A DNA stretch of 64,000 nucleotides from Mucilaginibacter sp. (GTDB lineage Bacteria > Bacteroidota > Bacteroidia > Sphingobacteriales > Sphingobacteriaceae). Every line of letters begins with the position of its first letter. The first letter of the stretch is position 1. A model generated the notes under the pieces. That model was given only the letters and a program-made list of their open reading frames with translations, did no database searches and had not been told where the DNA came from. Position numbers and translations under genes: made by a program. Shown in pieces: positions 1 through 9,684 of this stretch. Location: contig JANXTT010000009.1 in the NCBI GenBank assembly GCA_025352225.1, forward strand, positions 40,976 through 104,975. The letters run 5' to 3'.

Positions 1-3000
1 TGGAGCTTTTTTATTTACAAACTCAACTACTCCCTTTCGATCCTGAACCCCGGGATCACTTTGAGGAATAACGATAGTAAATAATGTTTTATCGTTCACC
101 TTTAAATTGGCATCAATAACAGGCTTATTCATATCGCCACGTATGGTTATCTTACTATCCAAATAAAGCTGGCCATAATAAAGTTTATTATCAGCAGCAG
201 TGGAATTGAAAACCCTAAAATTGTTGCTGTTGATGTCAATACCAAATTTATAATCGGTATATGTTTTGGTATACACTGTACCTGTAACAATGGCCTTGTT
301 CCCGGCCGAATCAATCAAAGTAAAATCATTGAATAAGATACCGTCATTGTTAAAAGTTAGGGTCTCATTCGGCATTTTATAATAGGAATTGAGCATGGAG
401 ATATTAAATGCCGCCTGGTTAAATTTAACATCTCCACGTATGGCAGGCGCGCTGGTTGGCCCGGTAATTTTAAGCTGACCGTTAATACCACCACTAGCGT
501 TTTTGATATACCCCATGCTAAATCCTTCAATACTTTTCAGGTTTAGGTTGGCAATATTCAAATTCATATCTAAGCTGCTCTTATCAGTATAATAAAAGCC
601 ATCCAGGTTGACCTGATTACCTTTACCTGTGATAACTACATTAGTTTGGAAGGCATTAGCTGTTTGGTTATTTACTTTTAAGGCCACATTGCCCACAGTA
701 TCGCCTTTAAAGTTAAAGTCGTTAATATTCAGGTTGGATGTAAACTGAGCAGATTTATCTAAGTTGCTCACCATTACATTTCCATTGATAACACCGCCAA
801 CCAGTAGCGAGCTTTGGTCGGCCATTTTAGTAAGAGTTTCAATTTTAAAGTTTTTAAAGTCGATACTTAACGGGCTGTTTAACGATTGTGGCGAACTATT
901 GACCGTTAATATCTGGTTGGCATTGCTAATTGAAAAATTTCTGGCTAAAATACCTTTGCTGCCAAATTGTAGAGCGTTATCGGCAGTAACCGCCCATGGT
1001 GTATAATCCAGTATTAGGCCTGTGGGGATAAAACTGAATTGATACTCACTGTTTAAAGCCGTAAAAATACCCGACAAACGGTACCGCTCCTTTTGCTTGG
1101 TATCTCGTACCTGGGCAGTTATATTTAATTTATTGTTTTGCGCATTGCCTGCAATACTGGTATTAAGCAGGTTGTACGATGATATTTTTACCTGATCGGC
1201 AGTTAAGCTATAATTTAGGGCATTGTTATTTGTATTGATCGCCAATTTGAGGTTATTTACCATGTTAGTACCGTATACCATTTTAGGCATGGTACCGTTC
1301 ACTATCAGCTTACCCGCCTGGCTGTCGAAGTTCCCGCTAAGGTTAATAGGATCTAGCTGTTTCAAACCAGGTACAAATTGTTTGAATATTGGGGTTTTGA
1401 TGATTCTTGCGCTAAACGTAAACTCCTGCGGCGAATATTTTACTTTGGCACCCCCAGGCGAAGATGTATTGAAGTATTTGTTAATAACGTCTTGGAGAGC
1501 GGGGCCTATCTCTGTTAGTTTGTATTTACCCGCCATGCGGGCAGTTAAAACATCCGACTTTAATTTTAAGGTACTACTATCAGCTGTCGCGGTAGCAATT
1601 ACACTCACTGTATCCAGTTTATAACGCTGACCCTTATCCGTAACCAGCAGGTCGGTAACCAAAATATTGCCGTTTAAATGATCCGGATCAGCCGTGGGTA
1701 CGTTAGCTACCACCTTGCCATGTAAGCGAATGTCATCCCCGGTAAAATGCAGCCTTTTAAGATCAATGCTGTCCAGCATCATGGTAGCAACTACAGCAGG
1801 GTATTTTTTATTCATATCCACCTTGGCATTCAATGCGAAGTCGATATTTGGATCCTTCATCCGGGCAACGGTAGCGATATTTCCTTTGTTTGCCGTTCCG
1901 CTAAGCACCAGATTATGATAGACATAACCCTTAACATCAGCTTTAACTATATTGCCGCTGAATTGAGCCACGGCTGTTTTAAGGTCAGTTCCGCTTCCTT
2001 TAACCTTCGCGGTGAAAGTTAGCTTACCTACATTTTTTTCTTGTTTGATCAGCTTGCCTGCGTCAAAGTTATCGGCTTTAATATCAGCTGTATAAGCTAT
2101 ATTATTTTTAGCCTTACCCATTTGCACACCGGCAATAGCATCAACGTTGCCATAGCTTGACCGCAGCTTTAAATTAGTATTGAAGTTTTTAATGCTACCC
2201 TTAAATGTTCCCCGCAAGTTAATTATCGGTGGTACGCTTATATTGGAAGGAATCATCCCTTTTGGTACAAGCCTGGCAATATCGGCTTGGTTGGTATTAA
2301 GGTCATCAATTTTAACATCAAAGTAGGTTTTATTGATATCAGGCAAACCCTTTAATATAGCTGAACCTCTTACATTAGTATGCCCCAAACCCGACGCCGA
2401 TAAACCTGCTATACGCAGATCGTTTACGCGGCCATCCAATTTTCCGGTAATATTAAAAACGGCGTTAGGCGAACTCTTAAAAGGTTCCATACTTGCCATA
2501 GTGGGCATTAAGAGCAATACATCTTTTAAGCCTAATTTACTGCCTATCAGGTTTGCATGAACGCGAAGGTTGCCCATATTGTTACTTAGATCAGCAATAG
2601 ACCGATACCCTATTTGTATCTTATCCCTGATCAATGTTTGCGGGGTCTCTAAATAAAGATCATTTAAATACGATTGCTTTTCGCCATATAAAAACGTGGT
2701 ATGGAACTTTTTAACATTCAATCCGCTCTTATCCCTAAAAATAAAGTTGTTTATACGCCCGGTGATATCAGCGGCATTGTATTTAAAGTTCTCCGCATCC
2801 AAATTCAGGTTATGGATGTCCATATGCATATAATCAAGCCCTTTGTTCACAGGCTTTTGCGCCTCATTATCAAACTTGACATCATTATGAATAAAGCTAA
2901 CCTTAGCTAACGCCAACGACCATGGCTGGCCGCTTTGTGGCGCGGCTATCAAAGTGTCTATTTTTTTGATGACCTTAACAATTATCTTTTGCACCGTTTG

Positions 3001-3894
3001 TGGTTTTGTTAACGAGAGCAAGGTTTTAGTATCATGCAGTTGTATACTGTTGATACTAACATTATGGTTTTTAAGGTCAATTTTATTTACATCAACCAAT
3101 AGTTTACCCAACGTAACATTGGTTTTCATCTCCTTGCCTTTATAGTCCACATGGATCTTGGACAGATCAATAATGCCTAAATTTAGGTTCAGCGCTATTG
3201 GTTTTACAGCCGTGTCTCTTTGTGCCGGGTTAGCTTCTAAAGTGCCGGATGGGGTTTGGATGATCTTGGCATCAAAATTTGACAGGGTGATTTTTGGGAT
3301 AGTGAATAACATCTTATCCATATCAAAATCTTTAACTCGGGTATCAAAATGTCCTAATAAAAATTTAACGTTATTGCCGCTTATAGCATCATTAAATTTA
3401 ATATTGATCCTGTCCAGGTTAACTTTATCAAGCGAAAATTTTAATGTTGAAGTAGTATCGGCAGGTTTAACGGGCTTTTTTTGTTCGCCCATTAATGCTT
3501 TTAAAATATAGCCGTAGTTATAAACGCTATCAGGGGTACGTGTTACATTGGCAGTGATACCTTGTAGGTCTATAGCGTTAATCTCTACTTTTTTATGCAG
3601 TAATTGTATCATGGTGATATTGACCTTCATTTTATCACCAGATAATAAGGTATCGCCTTTTTGATCTGCAAAGTAAACCCCTTCTAAAACTAATAATTTC
3701 GGAAACTCCACACTCAGGCGGTCAATCTTTACTTTAGTTTTTATTTTGCTTTGTAAATAATTTACAGCTTTGTTTTTAGCAAAGTTCTGCACAACTGGCA
3801 GTTGTATCAAAATAAATACAAGTAGTACCAGGAAGATCACAATGCCAATTATCCATAGGAGTATCTTAAGGCTTATACGTCCGAATCTTTCCAA
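1..3894 (-). CDS. tamB: TamB-like translocation/assembly protein (AsmA superfamily), 3' end beyond the window
   Basis: A single minus-strand frame stays open from 3894 to the window edge, giving 1298 residues without the C-terminus. It starts with basic residues and a membrane anchor at about residues 9-30 (ILLWIIGIVIFLVLLVFILI), followed by long repetitive beta-rich sequence typical of AsmA/TamB proteins. The last visible residues include DRKGVVEF, which resembles the start of the conserved TamB C-terminal region. Members of this family span the periplasm and help move lipids or outer-membrane proteins. There is no ATG: an in-frame TAG lies just upstream, and TTG at 3894-3892 is the first usable start. 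All plus-strand reading frames in 764-3511 are antisense shadows. The family call is good; the exact cargo is unknown. Confidence 0.85.
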   Translation of the reverse strand, partial: MERFGRISLKILLWIIGIVIFLVLLVFILIQLPVVQNFAKNKAVNYLQSKIKTKVKIDRLSVEFPKLLVLEGVYFADQKGDTLLSGDKMKVNITMIQLLHKKVEINAIDLQGITANVTRTPDSVYNYGYILKALMGEQKKPVKPADTTSTLKFSLDKVNLDRINIKFNDAISGNNVKFLLGHFDTRVKDFDMDKMLFTIPKITLSNFDAKIIQTPSGTLEANPAQRDTAVKPIALNLNLGIIDLSKIHVDYKGKEMKTNVTLGKLLVDVNKIDLKNHNVSINSIQLHDTKTLLSLTKPQTVQKIIVKVIKKIDTLIAAPQSGQPWSLALAKVSFIHNDVKFDNEAQKPVNKGLDYMHMDIHNLNLDAENFKYNAADITGRINNFIFRDKSGLNVKKFHTTFLYGEKQSYLNDLYLETPQTLIRDKIQIGYRSIADLSNNMGNLRVHANLIGSKLGLKDVLLLMPTMASMEPFKSSPNAVFNITGKLDGRVNDLRIAGLSASGLGHTNVRGSAILKGLPDINKTYFDVKIDDLNTNQADIARLVPKGMIPSNISVPPIINLRGTFKGSIKNFNTNLKLRSSYGNVDAIAGVQMGKAKNNIAYTADIKADNFDAGKLIKQEKNVGKLTFTAKVKGSGTDLKTAVAQFSGNIVKADVKGYVYHNLVLSGTANKGNIATVARMKDPNIDFALNAKVDMNKKYPAVVATMMLDSIDLKRLHFTGDDIRLHGKVVANVPTADPDHLNGNILVTDLLVTDKGQRYKLDTVSVIATATADSSTLKLKSDVLTARMAGKYKLTEIGPALQDVINKYFNTSSPGGAKVKYSPQEFTFSARIIKTPIFKQFVPGLKQLDPINLSGNFDSQAGKLIVNGTMPKMVYGTNMVNNLKLAINTNNNALNYSLTADQVKISSYNLLNTSIAGNAQNNKLNITAQVRDTKQKERYRLSGIFTALNSEYQFSFIPTGLILDYTPWAVTADNALQFGSKGILARNFSISNANQILTVNSSPQSLNSPLSIDFKNFKIETLTKMADQSSLLVGGVINGNVMVSNLDKSAQFTSNLNINDFNFKGDTVGNVALKVNNQTANAFQTNVVITGKGNQVNLDGFYYTDKSSLDMNLNIANLNLKSIEGFSMGYIKNASGGINGQLKITGPTSAPAIRGDVKFNQAAFNISMLNSYYKMPNETLTFNNDGILFNDFTLIDSAGNKAIVTGTVYTKTYTDYKFGIDINSNNFRVFNSTAADNKLYYGQLYLDSKITIRGDMNKPVIDANLKVNDKTLFTIVIPQSDPGVQDRKGVVEFVNKKAP

Positions 3895-4102
3895 TTTTGT
3901 AGTGTTTTTCTATAGATAAATGTTTTTATACTCTTAATAACAAATAGCATGCAATAAATACGTTTAATGCCTTAATTTGAATTGATATAGCTATCTATAA
4001 AAAATAAACACGGTATTAGTTAACTTGTTTGGGGTTGATTGAAGCTAAAATTAAATTAACGCTGACCATAGATGAAATAGGTACCTGAGGCTTCAAGACG
4101 TT

Positions 4103-4696
4103 TTAACGCAACTTCCACCCTTTGTTCTTTAAATATGCTTTGCACGATGAGCAAAAGTCAGTTTCTTCATTAAGATGATTGCCTCCTTTCGCATCGCGCA
4201 TTAAACAGGTTTTGACGATACAATGGGATAAGCCTTGTGTATGGCCAAGTTCGTGAAGAGCTACTTTGTATAATTGGTTCAGCCGATTTAATTTGGAAAG
4301 TCTGTAAGCCGATACTACACACGAGTTTCCTGGTTGAAATCCTAAACCCATAACGCCCCAATCGGGTATGTTGCCTTTGTTAGTGCTTATGTCTTTTCCA
4401 GTTAAACCGATAATAATTGTATCTGCGCTGCCAAAATTATTCAGATAGTTAATGATAGAATCAGCCCGGTAACGATTCCTTTTGGGATAATAAGCAAAGC
4501 GCGGTAATGAAATAGCTTTTTTTAAGATTGTATGGGGATTGATCTCTTTTATGTTGTTGTATACTATCGTTGCAATAGATGGGGGAAAATCCGCAAATGG
4601 CTGTACAATAATAACCCTTTTGGCCGAAGGCGAACCACACGAAAATGAAATTATTAGCAATGGTAAGAAAAGGCATGCTAATAACTTTTTTTTCAT
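4103..4696 (-). CDS. Archaemetzincin-type zinc metalloprotease, predicted lipoprotein
   Basis: The 197-residue protein carries the full archaemetzincin signature: HELGHTQGLSH (His148, Glu149, His152, His158) plus the four-cysteine set Cys159, Cys164, Cys182 and Cys185 and the Met-turn LMRDA. These ligate a catalytic and a structural zinc in the family. The N-terminus is a lipoprotein signal with a lipobox ending at Cys20 (ISFSC), so the enzyme is probably exported and membrane-anchored, whereas many archaemetzincins are cytosolic. Its natural substrate is not known. It is on the same strand as the tamB-like gene, 208 bases upstream of it, and divergent from dnaE. Confidence 0.88.
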   Translation of the reverse strand: MKKKLLACLFLPLLIISFSCGSPSAKRVIIVQPFADFPPSIATIVYNNIKEINPHTILKKAISLPRFAYYPKRNRYRADSIINYLNNFGSADTIIIGLTGKDISTNKGNIPDWGVMGLGFQPGNSCVVSAYRLSKLNRLNQLYKVALHELGHTQGLSHCIVKTCLMRDAKGGNHLNEETDFCSSCKAYLKNKGWKLR

Positions 4697-4803
4697 TTTT
4701 AAAACATCAAAGTGGATTTAAATATAATGGTGATATCAGCAAATAACTCCGATAAATATATATCATATTTTTCAACAAGTGTGTTTTGACAGTTGATTTT
4801 TGA

Positions 4804-4811
4804 TAGATTTG
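4804..4811 (+). promoter_or_regulatory. Candidate -7 element for dnaE
   Basis: TAGATTTG fits the Bacteroidota -7 consensus TAnnTTTG and lies 43 bases before the dnaE ATG. A TTTTG tract at 4784-4788 could be the -33 element, but its spacing (about 15 bases) is shorter than usual. Motif match only. Confidence 0.35.
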
Positions 4812-4853
4812 TTACTCCCATAAAGATATTAGTGTAACAGATTTTTAGTTATT

Positions 4854-7800
4854 ATGCCCGATTTTTCCCACCTACACGTTCATACCCAATTTTCATTGCT
4901 TGATGGCGCTGCCGATATATCCAAGCTCTATAAAAAAGCCGCGGCCGATGGCATGAAAGCTTTGGCCATTACCGATCATGGTAACATGTTCGGCGTGTTT
5001 AAGTTTGTGGCCGAAGCCGGTAAACATAATGTGAAACCTATAGTTGGCTGTGAGTTTTATGTGGTTGATGACCGCCATAAAAAGCAGTTCACCAAAGAGA
5101 AAAAAGATGTACGCCGCCATCAGCTTTTATTAGCAAAAAATGCCGAAGGTTATAAAAACCTGGTCAAACTATGCTCGCTTGGCTATATGGAAGGGTTGTA
5201 CAGTAAATGGCCCCGAATTGATAAGGAACTGATTCTGAAGTATCATAAAGGGCTCATCGCTACCACCTGCTGTATAGGCGCGTCTGTACCGCAAACCATA
5301 TTAAAAGGCACTGAAGAAGAGGCCGAAAGCGAATTTAAATGGTGGCTCGACCTTTTTGGCGAGGATTACTATATCGAATTACAACGCCACGAAATTCCTG
5401 AGCAAACGACTATTAACAATGTGTTGACCAAATATGCTAAGAAGCATAACGTAAAGGTGATCTGCTCTAATGATTCGCATTACGTAGATCAGCAAGACTC
5501 TAATGCCCATGATATTTTACTTTGCGTTAATACTGGAGATATGCAGAGTACGCCTATCGCCACTGATGAGGAGGGTGGTAAAGGGTATCGTTTTGGTTTC
5601 CCAAATGATCAGTTCTATTTTAAAACGCAGGCCGAAATGGGCAAGCTGTTCCATGATATTCCTGAATCGTTAGATAATACAAATGAGATAGTTGATAAGG
5701 TGGAGGTATTAAAGCTAAAGCGCGATATTATGCTGCCTAATTTCCCTATACCTCCCGAATTTAAGATACATAATGGCCCCGAAAGTGATACCCTGAATCA
5801 ATGGGAATATTTAAAGCATTTAACTTTTACGGGAGCAAAAGATAGGTACAAAGATATATCACCCGAAACAGAGGAGCGTATTAACTTTGAGTTGTTCACT
5901 ATTCGTACAATGGGTTTTGCAGGGTACTTTTTAATAGTGGCCGACTTTATACGGCATGGACGGGATATCGGCGTATTTATTGGCCCTGGGCGGGGGTCGG
6001 CGGCGGGGTCGGTGGTTGCCTACTGTACCGGGATCACCAATATAGACCCCATGAAGTATAACCTGCTTTTTGAACGTTTCCTAAATCCCGATCGTAAATC
6101 AATGCCCGATATTGATACCGACTTTGACGATGAGGGCCGCCAAAAAGTAATTGATTATGTGGTTGATAAATACGGTAAGAACCAGGTTGCGCAGATTATT
6201 ACCTATGGCTCTATGGCTGCCCGAACCAGCATTCAGGATGTGGGCCGTGTGCTGGATATGCCCTTATCGGAAGTGAACTTACTTAAAAAGATGGTTCCCG
6301 AAACTTTGGGGATCACGCTAAAGGACGCGATAGAACAAGTACCCGAACTAAAAGCAATTTTGGCCGGCAATGATCTGCGCGCGCAGGTATTACGTGCTGC
6401 GGAGAAGCTGGAAGGTTCCGTTCGTAATACCGGGGTGCATGCGGCAGGAATCATTATCGCGCCTGACGACCTGACCAATATTGTGCCGGTTGCGGTAGCT
6501 AAAGATTCTGACCTGTTGGTTACCCAATACGACGGAAGGGTAATTGAAGATGCCGGGGTGATCAAGATGGACTTTTTGGGCCTAAAAACGCTCACCATCA
6601 TCAAAGGCGCGCTAAAAATGATCAAGCAAAATCATGGTCGCGTTATTGATATTGATTACATCGAGCTTGACGATCAAAAAACCTATGAGCTTTATCAGCG
6701 AGGCGATACTAACGGTACTTTCCAGTTTGAAAGTGATGGTATGCAAATGTACCTGCGTGAGTTAAAACCTGACAAGTTTGAAGATTTGATCGCGATGAAT
6801 GCCTTGTATCGCCCAGGGCCGATAGAATATATACCCAACTTTATTAAGCGTAAACACGGCTACGAACCGATCACCTATGATCTGGATGATATGGAAGAAT
6901 ACCTGGCCGAAACCTATGGTATTACCGTTTACCAGGAGCAGGTGATGCTTTTATCGCAAAAGCTGGCTGGCTTTAGTAAAGGCGACGCCGACGTTTTGCG
7001 TAAAGCGATGGGTAAAAAACAAATTGAGGTGCTTAATAAAATGGAGGCGCAATTTATAAGCGGCGCCACGGCAAAGGGCCACGCTAAAGATAAGCTAACC
7101 AAAATATGGAACGACTGGAAGGCATTTGCCCAATATGCTTTCAATAAATCGCACTCTACATGTTATGCGTTAGTGGCCTATCAGACAGCCTATCTGAAAG
7201 CGCATTACCCAGCCGAATATATGGCCTCGGTTTTAAATAACCAGAACAACATGGAGAAGATCTCCTTTTTTATGGAAGAGTGCCGCCGCATGGGTACGCT
7301 GGTTTTAGGCCCGGATGTGAATGAATCGTCGGTGTTGTTTACCGCTACCGGAAACGGTAATATCCGCTTTGGATTAGCCGGAATTAAAGGTGTGGGTGAT
7401 AAGGCCGTAGAAAGCATTATTGAGGAGCGGGAAAAGAACGGGCCATTTATGTCCATCTATGATTTTGCGCAACGGTCTAACGTGAAGGCAGTTAACCGTA
7501 AATCGTATGAAAATATGGTTTATAGCGGCGCTTTTGATAGTTTTAACTTAAGGCGCGCCCAGTTTTTTGCCAAAACCGAAAATGGCATACTAAGCGGAAT
7601 TGAGCGGTTAACCAAATATGCTAACGACTATCAGAACACGCAAAATAGCTCGCAATCGTCGTTATTTGGTGGCTCGGTAGCATCGTACATACCAGAACCT
7701 ACTATGCCCGATGCGGAAGAATTTCCGTTAATAGAGAAATTAAAGTACGAAAAGGAAGTTATCGGCATCTATTTAACAGGCCACCCGCTCGATAATTATA

Positions 7801-8441
7801 AGGTGGAGCTGGAACGTTTCTGTAAACATACCGTATCAGACCTAAAGCTACTCCAACGGATGAAAAACAAGGAAGGCGGCGAAGAAACGGAGTTGGCCTT
7901 TAATAACTTACGTAAAACTGGTTCAGAGTTGAGCATTGGCGGGCTGATAGCCAATGTGCAGCATAAAACCACCAAGACAGGTAAGCCATTTGGCACCTTT
8001 GTAATAGAAGACTATTTTGACAATTACGAGTTCGCCCTTTTTGGCGACGATTATGTAAAGTTTCGCAACCTGCTGGTAGATGGTTATTTTTTGCATATCA
8101 AAGGTAACATCGAAGAAAAGTTCCGCCAGGAAGGCAACTGGGACCTGCGCATTACGGTGATGAGCCTGCTATCCGAAATGCGGGACAAGTTTACCAAATC
8201 GTTAACCGTGATATTAAACCTGAACGACCTAAACAGCGAAATGCTCCATAACCTGCAAGAAGCTGTTAGCCAGAACAACCAAAAGTATCCGGTTAAAAAC
8301 TGCACCCTGCGCTTTAAGGTTAAAGATCAGGATGAAGCAATTTTAGTTGATATGCCCTCAAAAACATTCAAAGTAAACCCAAGTGATGATCTGATAGAAG
8401 AGATAAAGGCATTGACTAAGATGGTGCCAGTGTTGGGGTAA
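4854..8441 (+). CDS. dnaE: DNA polymerase III subunit alpha
   Basis: This 1195-residue protein is the replicative polymerase catalytic subunit. The N-terminal PHP domain (about residues 1-210) begins with HLHVHTQFSLLDG and contains ITDHGNMFG. The palm carries GPGRGSAAGSVV (about 374-385) and the catalytic aspartates in PDIDTDFDD (about 418-426), with the third acidic site in KMDFLGL near 571. An OB-fold of the polymerase tail begins near residue 1025 (LSIGGLIANV). The length fits a DnaE1-type enzyme. It stands alone, divergent from the archaemetzincin gene, and is followed directly by a repeat-rich region. Confidence 0.97.
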   Translation: MPDFSHLHVHTQFSLLDGAADISKLYKKAAADGMKALAITDHGNMFGVFKFVAEAGKHNVKPIVGCEFYVVDDRHKKQFTKEKKDVRRHQLLLAKNAEGYKNLVKLCSLGYMEGLYSKWPRIDKELILKYHKGLIATTCCIGASVPQTILKGTEEEAESEFKWWLDLFGEDYYIELQRHEIPEQTTINNVLTKYAKKHNVKVICSNDSHYVDQQDSNAHDILLCVNTGDMQSTPIATDEEGGKGYRFGFPNDQFYFKTQAEMGKLFHDIPESLDNTNEIVDKVEVLKLKRDIMLPNFPIPPEFKIHNGPESDTLNQWEYLKHLTFTGAKDRYKDISPETEERINFELFTIRTMGFAGYFLIVADFIRHGRDIGVFIGPGRGSAAGSVVAYCTGITNIDPMKYNLLFERFLNPDRKSMPDIDTDFDDEGRQKVIDYVVDKYGKNQVAQIITYGSMAARTSIQDVGRVLDMPLSEVNLLKKMVPETLGITLKDAIEQVPELKAILAGNDLRAQVLRAAEKLEGSVRNTGVHAAGIIIAPDDLTNIVPVAVAKDSDLLVTQYDGRVIEDAGVIKMDFLGLKTLTIIKGALKMIKQNHGRVIDIDYIELDDQKTYELYQRGDTNGTFQFESDGMQMYLRELKPDKFEDLIAMNALYRPGPIEYIPNFIKRKHGYEPITYDLDDMEEYLAETYGITVYQEQVMLLSQKLAGFSKGDADVLRKAMGKKQIEVLNKMEAQFISGATAKGHAKDKLTKIWNDWKAFAQYAFNKSHSTCYALVAYQTAYLKAHYPAEYMASVLNNQNNMEKISFFMEECRRMGTLVLGPDVNESSVLFTATGNGNIRFGLAGIKGVGDKAVESIIEEREKNGPFMSIYDFAQRSNVKAVNRKSYENMVYSGAFDSFNLRRAQFFAKTENGILSGIERLTKYANDYQNTQNSSQSSLFGGSVASYIPEPTMPDAEEFPLIEKLKYEKEVIGIYLTGHPLDNYKVELERFCKHTVSDLKLLQRMKNKEGGEETELAFNNLRKTGSELSIGGLIANVQHKTTKTGKPFGTFVIEDYFDNYEFALFGDDYVKFRNLLVDGYFLHIKGNIEEKFRQEGNWDLRITVMSLLSEMRDKFTKSLTVILNLNDLNSEMLHNLQEAVSQNNQKYPVKNCTLRFKVKDQDEAILVDMPSKTFKVNPSDDLIEEIKALTKMVPVLG

Positions 8442-8447
8442 TTTTTT

Positions 8448-8585
8448 ATTTCGGATTTCGGATGTTCGATTTCGGAATTGATTTTGGATTTCGGATGTGG
8501 GATATTCGATTTGGGAATTGATTTTGATTTCGGATGTCGGATTTTTGATTTGGGAATTATTTTGATTTCGGATTTTCGATTTGGG
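8448..8585 (+). repeat. Heptamer repeat block A (ATTTCGG-type)
   Basis: About 138 bases made almost entirely of 7-base words in register: ATTTCGG, ATGTTCG, ATGTGGG, ATATTCG and ATTTGGG, with spacers such as AATTG and ATTTTG. Longer units of about 40 bases recur. The 32 bases at 8488-8519 match 9042-9073 in block B at 31 positions. The block starts 6 bases after the dnaE stop and has no convincing open frame of its own. Confidence 0.85.
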
Positions 8586-8633
8586 ATGTTATTTTATTTT
8601 TTATTTAGGATTTTGAATTTTTATGTGCCTTAC

Positions 8634-8930
8634 TTAATGATTTAACTTCTTATTTATATTATATTTTCTATAAATAGTGGGAGTGGTTATAAAAGTTATT
8701 AAAATACCTAATACCGCAAAGCCTTCAAATCCGGTTACACATTTAAATTGAGAACCTAAACTCATTAAAAAAACTATGGAAGAGAGGATGGACGATGCAA
8801 TACCAACAAAAAACATGATTACGGCTATAAGTCCAATAGAAAGAGGGAACTTATTCTTAATTCTTAACGAGGAGAGGCGTGATTGAATTATCGGTGATAT
8901 AACAATCAATAGAAGAGAGATAAGGATCAT
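8634..8930 (-). CDS. Small hypothetical membrane protein
   Basis: A 98-residue frame with an ATG start and about three hydrophobic segments (residues 1-15, 29-57 and 68-84), ending in a basic tail. I recognise no family. It sits between heptamer repeat blocks A and B and points towards dnaE. The clean alternation of hydrophobic helices and charged loops favours a real gene, but there is no homology or operon support, so it could still be a chance frame in AT-rich DNA. Confidence 0.45.
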   Translation of the reverse strand: MILISLLLIVISPIIQSRLSSLRIKNKFPLSIGLIAVIMFFVGIASSILSSIVFLMSLGSQFKCVTGFEGFAVLGILITFITTPTIYRKYNINKKLNH

Positions 8931-9017
8931 GTAAAAGGTTTATTTATCGTTAGTATTAATACCCAATACCTTAATTAGGTAACCCATTAACAATTATGAT
9001 AGAACATGAATCAAAAT

Positions 9018-9133
9018 ATTTTCGATTAGGGATTTCGACTGATTTCGGATGTGGGATGTTCGATTTGGGAATTAATTTCGGATGTGGGATTTTGGATAAT
9101 TTCGGATTTCGGACGTTCGATTTTGGATTTGGG
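9018..9133 (+). repeat. Heptamer repeat block B
   Basis: This block uses the same 7-base words as block A, in the same orientation: ATTTCGG, ATGTGGG, ATGTTCG, ATTTGGG, ATTTTGG and one ACGTTCG. Bases 9042-9066 have a perfect 25-base inverted match at 9623-9647 on the other side of the following gene. A minus-strand frame through it (9026-9316) only translates the repeat and is not called. Confidence 0.85.
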
Positions 9134-9191
9134 AATGCGGGGATAATTATATCTTAATTTGAAATAAGTTTGTTTTACAGATAAGATTTTT

Positions 9192-9572
9192 ATGGATAAA
9201 ATTGAATTGAAAAAGCGAACTAAAAAGTTTGCTGTAGATATTATTAAATTTATTGGTGTTTTACCCTTTAACCCATCACTAAAGATTTTATCAAACCAAT
9301 TGGTGCGCAGTGCCACTTCGGTTGGAGCTAATTATCGTTCCGCTTCCAGAGGAAAATCCAGTGCCGACTTTATTAATAAGATCATTATTTGCGAAGAAGA
9401 AGCTGATGAATCGGTTTATTGGTTGGAATTAATGGAAGAAACCGGATTAGTGTCAAAAGATTTAATTTATTTATTACAAAAAGAAGCCAACGAATTAACA
9501 GCAATTTTTACAGCCATAGGTAAAACTGCTAAAGCCAATTTAATTCAAACCAAATCGGCAAAACAATTTTAA
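9192..9572 (+). CDS. Four-helix-bundle protein of the S23 / 23S rRNA intervening-sequence (Avd-like) family
   Basis: The 126-residue protein shows the family hallmarks: LKKRTKKFAVDIIKFI in helix 1, LSNQLVRSATSVGANYRSA, RGKSSADFINKI, and EEADESVYWLELM. Relatives are encoded in intervening sequences of 23S rRNA genes or as free-standing genes, and the related Avd protein assists diversity-generating retroelements. These form basic oligomeric helical bundles that bind nucleic acid. No reverse transcriptase or variable repeat lies nearby. The gene is framed by repeat block B upstream and inverted block C downstream, which suggests that gene and repeats form one unit. The family is clear; the function is unknown. 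Confidence 0.85.
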   Translation: MDKIELKKRTKKFAVDIIKFIGVLPFNPSLKILSNQLVRSATSVGANYRSASRGKSSADFINKIIICEEEADESVYWLELMEETGLVSKDLIYLLQKEANELTAIFTAIGKTAKANLIQTKSAKQF

Positions 9573-9581
9573 TCATTAAAG

Positions 9582-9658
9582 ACATTCGAAATAAAAAAAA
9601 CATCCGAAATAAAAGACATCCGAAATCGAACATCCCACATCCGAAATAAATCGAACAT
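9582..9658 (-). repeat. Heptamer repeat block C, inverted relative to A and B
   Basis: On the minus strand this block reads ATGTTCG, ATTTCGG, ATGTGGG, ATGTTCG, ATTTCGG and further degenerate copies, so it is the reverse orientation of blocks A and B. Bases 9623-9647 are an exact reverse complement of 9042-9066. It begins 10 bases after the four-helix-bundle gene and ends before the trxA promoter. Confidence 0.85.
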
Positions 9659-9684
9659 CATAATGTCAGTTTGTCATAAACAAT

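Noticed and set aside
764..3511. Several plus-strand frames of 60-133 codons in the first 3.5 kb
   Set aside because: They are antisense to a continuous tamB-like frame on the minus strand and have no recognisable domains.
9026..9316. Minus-strand 96-codon frame across repeat block B
   Set aside because: Its C-terminal half is only the translation of the heptamer repeat (PKSEI, PTSEI words), and the rest is antisense to the four-helix-bundle gene.
9192..9572. Diversity-generating retroelement suggested by the Avd-like protein
   Set aside because: No reverse transcriptase, template repeat or variable-repeat target gene is found in the surrounding DNA.
8448..9658. Possible CRISPR array in the repeat blocks
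   Set aside because: Units are 7 bases, degenerate and contiguous, without spacers of uniform length, and no cas genes are near.
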